Source of the DNA: Galactobacter valiniphilus
GTDB lineage: Bacteria > Actinomycetota > Actinomycetes > Actinomycetales > Micrococcaceae
Reading direction: 5' to 3'
DNA: 64,000 nucleotides
NCBI RefSeq assembly: GCF_003575975.1
Contig: NZ_QQXK01000018.1
Span: forward strand, 1-64,000
Positions within the stretch are counted from its first letter, which is position 1. The number at the start of each line of letters is the position of its first letter. The notes under the pieces were generated by a model. That model searched no databases, had not been told where the DNA came from, and saw nothing but the letters and a program-made list of their open reading frames with translations. This document shows, one piece after another, positions 1-7,375 of this stretch. The translations under genes and the position numbers were made by a program.

Positions 1-189
1 TGGCAAGACGGCGGCAAAACCAACATCACCAACGCGATCCTGCTGTGCAACTTCCACCACCACGAAATCGACCGCGGCAGACTCAAAGTCACCCACCACC
101 CAGGCACCCACGTGCGCTTCGAACACAAATACACCGTCGAACCCACCTGGGCACCGCCACACCGCGCCCACTACCGACCCACCGGGTAG
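1..189 (+). CDS. C-terminal end of HNH endonuclease (13E12/DUF222 type), partial
   Basis: Only the last 62 codons are in the window; the frame is open from base 1 to a TAG at 187-189. The peptide starts WQDGGKTNITNAILLCNFHH and continues with HHEIDRG, which is the end of an HNH nuclease domain (the N/H cluster after LLC binds the metal). This ending is typical of the large multicopy actinobacterial 13E12/DUF222-HNH family. It is rich in His, Pro and Thr and its base use is less G-rich than that of its neighbours, as is usual for these repeated genes. The substrate and role of the family are not known. The N-terminal DUF222 part would lie outside the window. Confidence 0.8.
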   Translation, partial: WQDGGKTNITNAILLCNFHHHEIDRGRLKVTHHPGTHVRFEHKYTVEPTWAPPHRAHYRPTG

Positions 190-313
190 GCGGGTTGGTT
201 GGGGCGCCGCGGCGGGGAGACCGGGTCTGCTTTCAGCCCTTCCCCTCGCCGTGAGGCTCGGGCCGGACACTCCCCCTGACCGGCCGAACGGCCGCGGACA
301 CCCAGGCTAACGC

Positions 314-347
314 CGCGCGCGCTCCGGCGCCGCGTCGGAGCGGCGCG
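314..347. terminator. GC-rich imperfect hairpin after rbsK and the HNH gene
   Basis: The arms CGCGCGCGCTCCG and CGGAGCGGCGCGCG pair with one bulge. There is no T-run. It lies between two convergent genes, so it may end both transcripts; this is inference. Confidence 0.35.
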
Positions 348-350
348 CGA

Positions 351-1253
351 TCAGGCCTCGAAGGACACCGCACCCTTGGCCGGGTAGGAGGCCTGCGCGC
401 CGGGCCGGGTCACGGTGTCGGCGGCAAAGCGGGCGGCGAAGCGCGCCGCCTCCACGAGCGTTTCCCCCGCCGCGAGCCGCGCGGCCAGGGCACCCACAAA
501 CGCATCGCCGGCGCCGGTCGCGTCCACGGCGCTCACCGAGACGGACGGGACCTCAACGGTCCCCGCGGCGTCGGACACCAACGCCCCGCGCGATCCGAGG
601 GTCATGACCACCGACGCGACGCCCTGCTCGCGCAGCGCAGCCACCACGCCCGCCTCGTCCAGCCCGGCCGGGTCCTGCCCCAGCTGCGCGAGCGTCAGCT
701 CGCCCTCGTGCTCGTTGACCACCAGCGGATCGGCGGCCAGAACGGCGGCGCGCGGAAGCTCGATCACCGGCGCCAGGTTCAGCACCACGCGTCCGCGAGC
801 CGCGGCCACGGCGGCGTCGACGCCGTCGGCCGGGATCTCGCCCTGCAGCACCACGACGCCCTCGACGACGTCCTGGCGCAGCGTCACCGCCGCGCCGTCC
901 AAGGAAGCGTTGGCGCCGGGGATCACGATGATGTTGTTCTCGCCCTGGGCATCCACGGCGATGAGCGCCGTGCCGGTGGGCAGCGCGGGATCCCGCAGAA
1001 GGTGCCCGAGGTCCACGCCGTCGGCCTCCAGCAGGGCTAGCGCCTGACTGGCGGCGGCATCGGAACCCACGGCGCTGACGAAACGCACCGACGCCCCTGC
1101 ACGCGAGGCGGCGAGGGCCTGGTTGGCGCCCTTGCCGCCCGGTGAATGCGTCAGGGTCTCCCCGAGCAGGGTCTCCCCCGGCCCCGGCAGCCGCGGCACG
1201 GTGGCCGTGATGTCCAGGTTGGTGGATCCGATGACGGTGATGTCGACGCTCAC
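351..1253 (-). CDS. rbsK: Ribokinase (PfkB family)
   Basis: Cytoplasmic sugar kinase of 300 residues that phosphorylates ribose at O5 with ATP. It has the N-terminal PfkB signature with GGKGANQALAASRAG near residue 40 and the C-terminal anion-hole and catalytic motif DATGAGDAF near residue 250, whose Asp is the general base. I chose the GTG at 1253 because GGAG sits 6 nt upstream and the protein then begins VSVDITVIGSTN, as ribokinases do. An ATG at 1289 would add 12 residues with no family counterpart. It stands alone, with no ribose transporter or LacI regulator next to it, so its inducer is unknown. Another PfkB sugar such as deoxyribose cannot be excluded. Confidence 0.88.
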   Translation of the reverse strand: MSVDITVIGSTNLDITATVPRLPGPGETLLGETLTHSPGGKGANQALAASRAGASVRFVSAVGSDAAASQALALLEADGVDLGHLLRDPALPTGTALIAVDAQGENNIIVIPGANASLDGAAVTLRQDVVEGVVVLQGEIPADGVDAAVAAARGRVVLNLAPVIELPRAAVLAADPLVVNEHEGELTLAQLGQDPAGLDEAGVVAALREQGVASVVMTLGSRGALVSDAAGTVEVPSVSVSAVDATGAGDAFVGALAARLAAGETLVEAARFAARFAADTVTRPGAQASYPAKGAVSFEA

Positions 1254-1311
1254 GCGGTGCTCCAAGGGGTCAGTGGCGGGAAGGGGCATCCCAGCCTACC
1301 GCCGCGGGTCC

Positions 1312-1740
1312 CTACGAACAGGGCCCGAGGATGGAGACGGAGAACTCGTCACCGCGGGCGCGCAGGGTCAGGGATCCGCCATCGGGGCGGCGCGCCGAGA
1401 GGATGTACCCGTCCGTGGGCGGTTCGATGATGAGCGAGTTGGTGCCATAACCCATGTCCGCCAGGAGCTCCCTGAGCGCGCGTTCGTCGAAGGGCTCGGC
1501 GGTCCTGCCGCTCGCCTCGGCCACGGCCTGGCGCTGTCCGTCTCTGGACGGGCACGTCACCGTCTTCGGCTCGGCCCGCTGCACCTGGCTCAGCGGCACC
1601 TTGTCCACCCATCGATCCAGCTCGTCCTGCACGGGCCGGGTGTCCGGCGCGGTGGCGCAGCCGGCCAGGGCCAGCCCGGCGCCCGCTGCGACGAGCGCCG
1701 CCCAGGCGCCCACGCGCCGTCGTGCTGTCTTCTCCCCCAT
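1312..1740 (-). CDS. Small lipoprotein of unknown function
   Basis: Protein of 142 residues with a clear lipoprotein signal: basic N-terminus (EKTARRR), a hydrophobic stretch of about 16 residues, then the lipobox LAGC with Cys near residue 28. It would be lipidated and held on the outer face of the membrane. The mature part has three further Cys, one in VTCPSRDG and one in the last residues LGPCS, which could form a disulfide. I do not recognise the domain; the pattern TVTC...LGPCS resembles uncharacterised actinobacterial lipoproteins. The start ATG lies 7 nt after a TAGGGT box, so the mRNA is probably leaderless. No functional link to rbsK or gatB is visible. Confidence 0.7.
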   Translation of the reverse strand: MGEKTARRRVGAWAALVAAGAGLALAGCATAPDTRPVQDELDRWVDKVPLSQVQRAEPKTVTCPSRDGQRQAVAEASGRTAEPFDERALRELLADMGYGTNSLIIEPPTDGYILSARRPDGGSLTLRARGDEFSVSILGPCS

Positions 1741-1747
1741 GCGCGCG

Positions 1748-1753
1748 ACCCTA
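1748..1753 (-). promoter_or_regulatory. -10 box TAGGGT, leaderless start of the lipoprotein gene
   Basis: TAGGGT on the minus strand is followed by 7 nt and then the ATG at 1740, placing the expected transcription start at the start codon. Confidence 0.5.
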
Positions 1754-1765
1754 CCCGGGAACGCA

Positions 1766-1825
1766 CGATCGGAGTGCCGAAAGCCGTGAAATGCCTCTTC
1801 GAGGCGACTTTTGGCACTCCGATCG
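1766..1825. repeat. Long inverted repeat with nested stem between gatB and the lipoprotein gene
   Basis: Perfect 13-bp arms CGATCGGAGTGCC (1766-1778) and GGCACTCCGATCG (1813-1825) enclose a second stem GCCTC-ttc-GAGGC, with AAAG/CTTT pairing between them. It lies downstream of gatB and upstream of the lipoprotein gene on the same strand, so it may act as a terminator, although no T-run follows. Confidence 0.6.
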
Positions 1826-1844
1826 GGAGTGGGAACGCGGAGAA

Positions 1845-3353
1845 CTAGCCCTGCACGCCGAGCTTCTCGAGGACCAGCTCGCGCACGCGGCCGGCGTCGG
1901 CCTGCCCGCGGGTGGCCTTCATGACCGGGCCGATGAGGGCGCCGATCGCCTGGACCTTGCCGGCCTTGATCTTCTCGACCACGTCCGGCGCGCCGGCCAT
2001 GGCCTCCTCGATCGCGGCGAGCAGCGGGCCATCGTCGGACACCACGGCGAGGCCCTTGGCCTCGACGATGGCGCCCGGGCGACCCTCGCCCGCGGCCACG
2101 AGCTTCAGGACCTGCTTGCCGATCTTGTCGTTGATCTTCTTCTCGGCGATCAGCGCCTCGATCTCGACGACGTCGGCGGGCAGGATGCCCTGCTCCGTGG
2201 GCTCCAGATCGGAATCCTTGGCCAGGCGGGAGATCTCGCCCATCCACCACTTGCGGGCCGCGGCCGGCGTGGCACCGGCGGTGACGGTCTCGTCGATCGC
2301 CGTGTCCAGGCCGGCGTTGACGACGTCGCGGAACTCCTCGTCGGAGAAGCCCCACTCGCCCTGCAGGCGCGTGCGGCGCGCGGCCGGCAGCTCCGGCAGG
2401 GTCGCGCGGATCTCCTCGACGCGCTCGCGCGAAGTGACCACGGGAACCAGGTCCGGCTCCGGGAAGTAGCGGTAGTCATCCGCATCCGACTTGGGGCGGC
2501 CGGAGGACGTGGTGCGGGTGTCCTCGTGCCAGTGGCGGGTCTCCTGAACCACGGACTCGCCGGCGTCCAGAATCGCCGCGTGGCGCTCGATCTCGTAGCG
2601 AACGGCGCGCTCGATGGAACGCAGCGAGTTCACGTTCTTGGTCTCCGAACGGGTACCCAGCTTGTCGGCACCGATCGGGGCCAGCGAAACGTTGGCGTCG
2701 CAGCGGACGTTGCCGCGCTCCATGCGGGCGTCGGAGACGTCCAGGGCCTTGACGATGTCGCGGATGGCTGCAACGTACTTGCGGCCGAGCTCCGGGGCAT
2801 CGGCGCCCACACCCAGGATGGGGCGGGTCACGATCTCCACGAGCGGAACACCGGCGCGGTTGTAATCAACCAGCGAGGCCGAGGCGCCCTGGATGCGGCC
2901 CGAGGCGCCGCCGAGGTGCGTGAGCTTGCCGGCGTCCTCCTCCATGTGGGCGCGCTCGATGTCCACGCGGATCACGCGGCCCGAATCCAGCTCGATGTCC
3001 AGCCAGCCGTCGAAGGCGATCGGCTCGTCGTACTGCGAGGTCTGGAAGTTCTTCGGGTTATCCGGGTAGAAGTAGTTCTTCCGGGCGAAGCGGCAGGACT
3101 CGGCGATGGAGCAGTTCAGCGCCAGGCCCAGCTTGATCGAGTACTCGATCGCCTTGCCGTTGACGACCGGCAGGGTGCCCGGCAGGCCGAGGTCCACGGG
3201 CGTGACGTTGGTGTTGGCCTCGTCGCCGAACTCGTTCGGCGCGTCGGAGAACATCTTGGTCTTGGTGTTCAGCTCCACGTGCACCTCGAAGCCCAGGGCG
3301 GGCTCGTAGCGCGTGAGGGCCTCGTCGAAGTCGACCAGAGCGTCGGTGCTCAT
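1845..3353 (-). CDS. gatB: Asp/Glu-tRNA(Asn/Gln) amidotransferase subunit B
   Basis: GatB is the tRNA-binding and kinase subunit of GatCAB. It activates the misacylated Glu-tRNA(Gln) or Asp-tRNA(Asn) with ATP and receives ammonia from GatA. The protein has 502 residues, the usual length. The N-terminal cradle carries EVHVELNTKTKMFSDAPN near residue 24, with the metal-binding residues of the family, followed by GLPGTLPVVN. The C-terminal YqeY-like tail domain runs from about residue 350 to 502. Its ATG at 3353 shares one base with the gatA stop (TGATG), so the two are translationally coupled. It is the last gene of gatC-gatA-gatB. Presence of GatCAB implies that Gln-tRNA, and possibly Asn-tRNA, is made indirectly. 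Confidence 0.97.
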   Translation of the reverse strand: MSTDALVDFDEALTRYEPALGFEVHVELNTKTKMFSDAPNEFGDEANTNVTPVDLGLPGTLPVVNGKAIEYSIKLGLALNCSIAESCRFARKNYFYPDNPKNFQTSQYDEPIAFDGWLDIELDSGRVIRVDIERAHMEEDAGKLTHLGGASGRIQGASASLVDYNRAGVPLVEIVTRPILGVGADAPELGRKYVAAIRDIVKALDVSDARMERGNVRCDANVSLAPIGADKLGTRSETKNVNSLRSIERAVRYEIERHAAILDAGESVVQETRHWHEDTRTTSSGRPKSDADDYRYFPEPDLVPVVTSRERVEEIRATLPELPAARRTRLQGEWGFSDEEFRDVVNAGLDTAIDETVTAGATPAAARKWWMGEISRLAKDSDLEPTEQGILPADVVEIEALIAEKKINDKIGKQVLKLVAAGEGRPGAIVEAKGLAVVSDDGPLLAAIEEAMAGAPDVVEKIKAGKVQAIGALIGPVMKATRGQADAGRVRELVLEKLGVQG

Positions 3354-4909
3354 CAGTTCTTGCCTTCCTTGGCCGCGGCGACGGCCTGCTCGAGATCCTG
3401 GGCCTCGGACAGCAGCGGGTGGCCCCACTGCTTCACGAGCGAGTCCTCCAGCGCGGCGGCGACGCGGTACATGCGCGCGTCCTCGTGGGCCGGGGCGAGG
3501 AACTGGATGCCCACCGGCAGGCCCTCGGAGAGGCCGCCGGGGATGGAGATGCCGGGGACGCCGGCCAGGTTGGCCGGGATGGTGGCGATGTCGTTGAGGT
3601 ACATGGCCAGCGGGTCATCGATCTTGGAACCCAGCTCGAACGCCACGGTCGGGGCCGTGGGCGAGATGAGCACGTCTGCCTGCTCGAACGCGGCGGCGAA
3701 GTCGCGCTGAATGAGCGTGCGCACCTTCTGGGCCGAGCCGTAGTAGGCGTCGTAGTAACCGGCGGAGAGGGCGTAGGTGCCCAGGATGATGCGGCGCTTG
3801 ACCTCGTCGCCGAAGCCGGCGGCGCGGGTCGCACCCATGACGCGCTCGATCGTGACGTTGCCGTCCTCGGGGAGCACGCGGTTGCCGTAACGCACGCCGT
3901 CGAACTTGGCGAGGTTGGAGGACATCTCCGAGGGCATGATCAGGTAGTACGCGGCCAGGGCGTACTTGAAGTTGGGGCAGGAGACCGTGACGATCTCGGC
4001 GCCGCGGGCCTTCAGCAGCTCCAGGGACTCCTCGAAGCGCGCCTTGACGCCCTCCTCGTAGCCCTCACCACCCAGCTCGGAGATCACACCGACGCGCACG
4101 CCGGCCAGATCGCCGGAGGCACCCTCGCGGGCGGCGTCGGCCAGGGCCGGGACCGCCTCGGGAAGCGAGGTGGAGTCCTTGGGATCGTGGCCACCGATGA
4201 GCTCCTGCAGCAGCGCGGAGTCAAGGACGGTGCGGGCCACGGGGCCGATCTGGTCCAGCGAGGACGCCATGGCGATGGCGCCGTAGCGGGAGACCGCTCC
4301 GTAGGTGGGCTTGGCGCCCACGGTGCCGGTCACGGCGCCGGGCTGGCGGATGGAGCCGCCCGTGTCGGTGCCGAGGGCCAGGGGTGCCTCGAAGGCAGCC
4401 ACGGCCGCGGCCGAGCCGCCGCCGGAGCCGCCCGGGATGCGCGAGAGGTCCCACGGGTTGCGCGTGTTGCCGAAGGCGGAGTGCTCCGTGGAGGAACCCT
4501 GGGCGAACTCGTCCAGGTTCGTCTTGCCCAGCATGGGCAGCTTGGCGGCGCGAATCTTCTCGATCACGGTCGCGTCGTACGGCGAGACCCAGCCGTCCAG
4601 CATCTTGGAGCCGGCCGTGGTCGGCTGGCCCTTCGTGACGATGAGGTCCTTGATGGCGATCGGCACGCCGGCGAGCGGGTGCAGGGCCTCGGCCTCGGCG
4701 CCACCGGCGGCGCAGATCGCGTCCACCTCGGCGGCGACAGCGAGGGCCTCCTCGGCGTTGATGTGCAGGAAGGCGTGGACGCCATGCTCGGCGTCATCTA
4801 CGGCGGCGATGCGCGCCAGGTAGGCGTTCACTGCCTCGACCGAGGTGACCTCGCCGGCGCGCAGCTTCTCGGCGAGCTCGGCCGCGGAGAGCGAAATGAT
4901 GTTCGTCAT
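3353..4909 (-). CDS. gatA: Asp/Glu-tRNA(Asn/Gln) amidotransferase subunit A
   Basis: Amidase-signature enzyme of 518 residues that hydrolyses glutamine and channels ammonia to GatB. The Ser-cisSer-Lys triad is visible: Lys in VPIAIKDLI near residue 83, the Gly/Ser-rich stretch [12 protein letters not shown], and the nucleophile Ser in [12 protein letters not shown]. The ATG at 4909 follows the gatC stop by 8 nt, and the stop overlaps gatB by one base. Length and motifs fit GatA rather than a general amidase, and the position inside a gatC-A-B operon settles it. Confidence 0.97.
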   Translation of the reverse strand: MTNIISLSAAELAEKLRAGEVTSVEAVNAYLARIAAVDDAEHGVHAFLHINAEEALAVAAEVDAICAAGGAEAEALHPLAGVPIAIKDLIVTKGQPTTAGSKMLDGWVSPYDATVIEKIRAAKLPMLGKTNLDEFAQGSSTEHSAFGNTRNPWDLSRIPGGSGGGSAAAVAAFEAPLALGTDTGGSIRQPGAVTGTVGAKPTYGAVSRYGAIAMASSLDQIGPVARTVLDSALLQELIGGHDPKDSTSLPEAVPALADAAREGASGDLAGVRVGVISELGGEGYEEGVKARFEESLELLKARGAEIVTVSCPNFKYALAAYYLIMPSEMSSNLAKFDGVRYGNRVLPEDGNVTIERVMGATRAAGFGDEVKRRIILGTYALSAGYYDAYYGSAQKVRTLIQRDFAAAFEQADVLISPTAPTVAFELGSKIDDPLAMYLNDIATIPANLAGVPGISIPGGLSEGLPVGIQFLAPAHEDARMYRVAAALEDSLVKQWGHPLLSEAQDLEQAVAAAKEGKN

Positions 4910-4917
4910 GAAAGTGA

Positions 4918-5214
4918 TCAGTCCTCGTCCAGAATCGCGGGCACCTTGAAACGGCCGTCCTGCTGGTCGGGGGCGCCGGAGAGCGCCTCCTCCTGCGTGA
5001 GGGTCACGCCGACCACGTCCTCGCGGAACACGTTCGTGAGCGGGATCGGGTGGCTCGTCGCGGGGACGTCGTCGCCCGCAACCTCGGACACGGACGCAAT
5101 GGCGTCGACGATGGCGTCGAGCTCGCCGGCCATGCGGTCCAGCTCCGCATCGCTCATCGCGATGTGGGCCAGCTCGGCCAGGTGAGCCACGTCGTCACGA
5201 CTGATGGCAGACAT
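4918..5214 (-). CDS. gatC: Asp/Glu-tRNA(Asn/Gln) amidotransferase subunit C
   Basis: Small subunit (98 residues) that wraps around GatA and stabilises the GatA-GatB interface. The typical opening [20 protein letters not shown] and the C-terminal region with LTNVFREDV are visible. It is the first gene of the operon. The ATG is preceded by GGGAG with a 4-nt spacer, and a TAGACT -10 box lies about 35 nt upstream, giving a short leader. The order C-A-B is the common actinobacterial arrangement. Confidence 0.95.
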   Translation of the reverse strand: MSAISRDDVAHLAELAHIAMSDAELDRMAGELDAIVDAIASVSEVAGDDVPATSHPIPLTNVFREDVVGVTLTQEEALSGAPDQQDGRFKVPAILDED

Positions 5215-5248
5215 ATCACTCCCAAGGGAAGACTTCGGTGTTGCCCTC

Positions 5249-5254
5249 AGTCTA
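5249..5254 (-). promoter_or_regulatory. Likely -10 box (TAGACT) of the gatCAB operon
   Basis: TAGACT on the minus strand, with a transcription start expected near 5242 and a leader of about 28 nt that contains the GGGAG ribosome site. The identical hexamer in the context GCGCACTAGACT lies upstream of mfd. Confidence 0.5.
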
Positions 5255-5306
5255 GTGCGCCCGGGAGCGCCGCCGCGCTGGCGGCCACGCTACGGCGTGA
5301 GCCAAG

Positions 5307-5323
5307 GCACGACGACGCGGCGG
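5307..5323 (+). repeat. 17-bp intergenic motif, copy 1
   Basis: GCACGACGACGCGGCGG, identical at 28501-28517 and 56175-56191, with variants at 34030, 41228 and 58132. All copies are between genes. The rest of the 5215-5479 gap is GC-rich, with a small hairpin (CCGGCCGC/GCGGCCGG, 5395-5413) downstream of the 5480 gene and no other signal that I can see. Confidence 0.6.
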
Positions 5324-5479
5324 GGCGCCTCGCGCGCCCGGCCCGCCGAGGCGACGTCGGGCGCCGGTCGGCGCGGGCGTCGGGAGACCACCCGCCGGCC
5401 GCCCGGCGGCCGGGGCTCCTCTGGTGCCGGGTCGGCGCGGGTCGGCTCGGGACCGGAGTGGCGCCTCTGAGGCGTGGGG

Positions 5480-6055
5480 TCAGGAGCCCTCGCCGCGCAG
5501 GACCAGGCCCGAGTGCACGCGGGCATCGTCGTCGCCGTCCCACGGCGCCACGACGCCGGGGCCCTCGGGATCGCCAGGCACCGGATGCCGGACCACGGTG
5601 GCCTCGGAGATGTCACCGGCCTCCGTGCCACCCACGAGCAGGATGGTCCGGTCGGGGGTGTTGGACTCGGTGCGGTGCTGCGGCTCGGCCTCGCCATCCA
5701 GCAGCGCGGCCACGGTGGTGCGCCAGACCGGGTCGGCCGGGCCGTCGTAGACGTAGCGCGTACCGAGGATGCCGTGCTCCATGGTGCCGAGGAAGGACTC
5801 GTCCTCGTGGCCGTTTGAACCGGGCAGCGGGGAGCCGCGGTAGGTGACCGGCACGTGGTAGATCTCGCCGTCGGCCGCGTCGCGCAGCAGGAAGAACTCG
5901 AGGCCCACCTCGCCCTCGGGATCGTCCAGGCGGAAGCCGCCGATGATCTCCAGCTCGGGCGTGATGGCGCCGCGGAACCACGGGGTGGCGCGCATCCAGC
6001 GCGCGAGCAGCTCCAACTTGGACGGAACCAGGGTCGTGTGCGTGATCTCGGCCAT
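5480..6055 (-). CDS. CG0192 family maltokinase N-terminal cap-like protein
   Basis: Protein of 191 residues that matches the stand-alone form of the actinobacterial maltokinase N-terminal cap domain. Visible family hallmarks are ITHTTLVPSKLELLARWM at the start, GEVGLEFFLLRD near residue 55, the sequence VPVTYRGSPLPGS, and GTMEHGILGTRYVYDGPADP near residues 92-111. In full maltokinases this domain precedes the kinase. Here there is no kinase part and none next door, so a role in maltose or trehalose metabolism is inferred only from the family. The ATG at 6055 is preceded by GGGAGA. It is monocistronic, with 83 nt to the divergent-looking next minus-strand gene. Confidence 0.75.
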   Translation of the reverse strand: MAEITHTTLVPSKLELLARWMRATPWFRGAITPELEIIGGFRLDDPEGEVGLEFFLLRDAADGEIYHVPVTYRGSPLPGSNGHEDESFLGTMEHGILGTRYVYDGPADPVWRTTVAALLDGEAEPQHRTESNTPDRTILLVGGTEAGDISEATVVRHPVPGDPEGPGVVAPWDGDDDARVHSGLVLRGEGS

Positions 6056-6138
6056 GGGGTCTCCCAACGGTGGGCGCGGTGTGCCCGTGCGGCACGGTTT
6101 CTGTCTACCAGAGTTCGGCGCGCGGGGGCAGGGGCGTC

Positions 6139-6918
6139 TCAGATGTCCTGCGCGTACACCACGAGGTGCAGGCCCGGCACGTCCTCCGGGAAGCGATCGC
6201 GCTCCGGGACCCGCGCGAAGCCGAGCCGCGGGTACAGGGCGTTGGGGGCCGGCCACACGGCGTTGGTCGTGAGGACCACGCGCTCGATGCCCGCGCGGCG
6301 GCGGGCCTCGTCGAGGATCTCGGCCACGATGGCCTTGCCGGCGCCGGAGCGCTGGATGTGCGGGTCAACCACGAGCAGGCGGAACTCCAGTTCTCCGGGG
6401 GCCGCGACGTCCGCCCACTCGTTCCCCGCCTCGGCCAGGGTGACGGCGGCGATGACCTCTCCCCCGCGCTCGGCGACCCACACGTCCGTCACCGCGCGGC
6501 GGGCTGCGGCGTCCTGGATCCTCAGCATGTAGCCGCTGCGGGCATCGGGGAAGTAGCCGGCCGCGAGGTACGCGGCCACCGTGATCCGGTTGACCTCGGC
6601 GTCGTCCTCCTCCGTGGCCGGCCGGATCACGAGCGGGGGCAGCTCTAGGACGCCGTCGTAGCGCGAGCCGTCTTGGGCGCGCTCGACAAGCCCGTGGTCC
6701 ACCAAGGCGCGTCGCAGCATAGCGGTGTCGGCGCTGAAGCCGCGCAGGCGCAGGTTGAGGCCGGGCTCGTCGCTCGACTCGCCCAAGGGGAGTACCTGGC
6801 GCGCCACGAGTTCAAGGAGCGCGAGCCGGTCGTCCTCGCGCTTGGGCAGGCGCTCGAGCGGACCACGGGACAGGAAGCGGGCGGCGAGCGAACGCGAGGT
6901 GGTACGGGGGTGCGACAA
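6139..6918 (-). CDS. DUF2087 domain fused to GNAT N-acetyltransferase
   Basis: About 259 residues in two parts. The first (roughly residues 15-90) resembles DUF2087: FLSRGPLERLPKREDDRLAL, then TAMLRRALVDHGLVER. The second (about 95-259) is a GNAT fold with the acetyl-CoA motif region RLLVVDPHIQRSGAGKAIVA and a C-terminal NALYPRLGFARVPE. GNAT proteins move an acetyl group from acetyl-CoA to an amine; the substrate cannot be told. The start is uncertain. No in-frame ATG or GTG lies between the TAGACT -10 box at 6990-6995 and the domain; TTG codons at 6966, 6939 and 6918 are the options, and I chose the one that gives a normal lead-in. None has a good ribosome site. Confidence 0.65.
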   Translation of the reverse strand: MSHPRTTSRSLAARFLSRGPLERLPKREDDRLALLELVARQVLPLGESSDEPGLNLRLRGFSADTAMLRRALVDHGLVERAQDGSRYDGVLELPPLVIRPATEEDDAEVNRITVAAYLAAGYFPDARSGYMLRIQDAAARRAVTDVWVAERGGEVIAAVTLAEAGNEWADVAAPGELEFRLLVVDPHIQRSGAGKAIVAEILDEARRRAGIERVVLTTNAVWPAPNALYPRLGFARVPERDRFPEDVPGLHLVVYAQDI

Positions 6919-6989
6919 GAGAGAGGCAACTTTCGACAACGAACGAACGGGACCGGCGGCACGCAAGTGAAACGCGGTGGACCACCACG

Positions 6990-6995
6990 AGTCTA
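6990..6995 (-). promoter_or_regulatory. Likely -10 box (TAGACT) for the DUF2087-GNAT gene
   Basis: TAGACT on the minus strand about 70 nt before the chosen start. The gap 6919-7375 otherwise holds the divergent ROK promoter region at 7223-7254 and, from about 7241, unannotated coding sequence of the ROK regulator. Confidence 0.35.
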
Positions 6996-7235
6996 GGGCG
7001 GAGCACCCTCCCGGCGGGCTGTCGCCCGCCACGCCCGGGGCGCTGCGACGGCGCGGCGCCCAGCCGGAGCCCCCCGTCCGGCCAGCGGCGCGCCACCCCG
7101 CGACTCCGCGACCCGGGCCCCAGCCCGAGGCGAGGCTGGGCACCCACCCGACCCACGCCGTCGTGCGCTTTTTGATAAGCCCATTGCTGATCACGGTTTG
7201 ATTACGGCGACTGTGATCTGGCTTGCAATTTGTTT

Positions 7236-7254
7236 GTTAGTTCAGTCTACTAAC
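7236..7254. promoter_or_regulatory. Operator-like inverted repeat in front of the ROK regulator
   Basis: GTTAGT-7 nt-ACTAAC (7236-7241 and 7249-7254) is AT-rich in a GC-rich setting and overlaps a plausible promoter (TTGCAA at 7223-7228, TACTAA near 7248). TTAGT/ACTAA half-sites are known for XylR/NagC-type ROK repressors, so autoregulation is a fair inference. A wider pair GATCAC/GTGATC encloses the sequence just upstream. Confidence 0.5.
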
Positions 7255-7375
7255 TGGCACGACACCGACGACGGTCCCCGAGCGCCGCAGCACCAGGTCC
7301 CAGGCCGCGCTGCCCTCGCACGGCCGTGCGCACAACCTCTCGCTGGTCCTGCGCACCCTGCATTCGCAGGGCGCC

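Noticed and set aside
1312-2355. A 347-codon minus-strand frame joining gatB antiframe sequence to the lipoprotein
   Set aside because: The upper part is a GC-driven shadow of gatB; only the part from the ATG at 1740 with the signal peptide is real.
1722-3710. Long plus-strand open frame of 662 codons over gatB
   Set aside because: It is the antisense of a well-conserved gene with no domain or ribosome site. Many other long frames in this window are open only because of high third-position GC.
7201-7260. tRNA or riboswitch in the AT-richer stretch before the ROK gene
   Set aside because: There is no cloverleaf or known aptamer pattern; the AT content fits a promoter with an operator.
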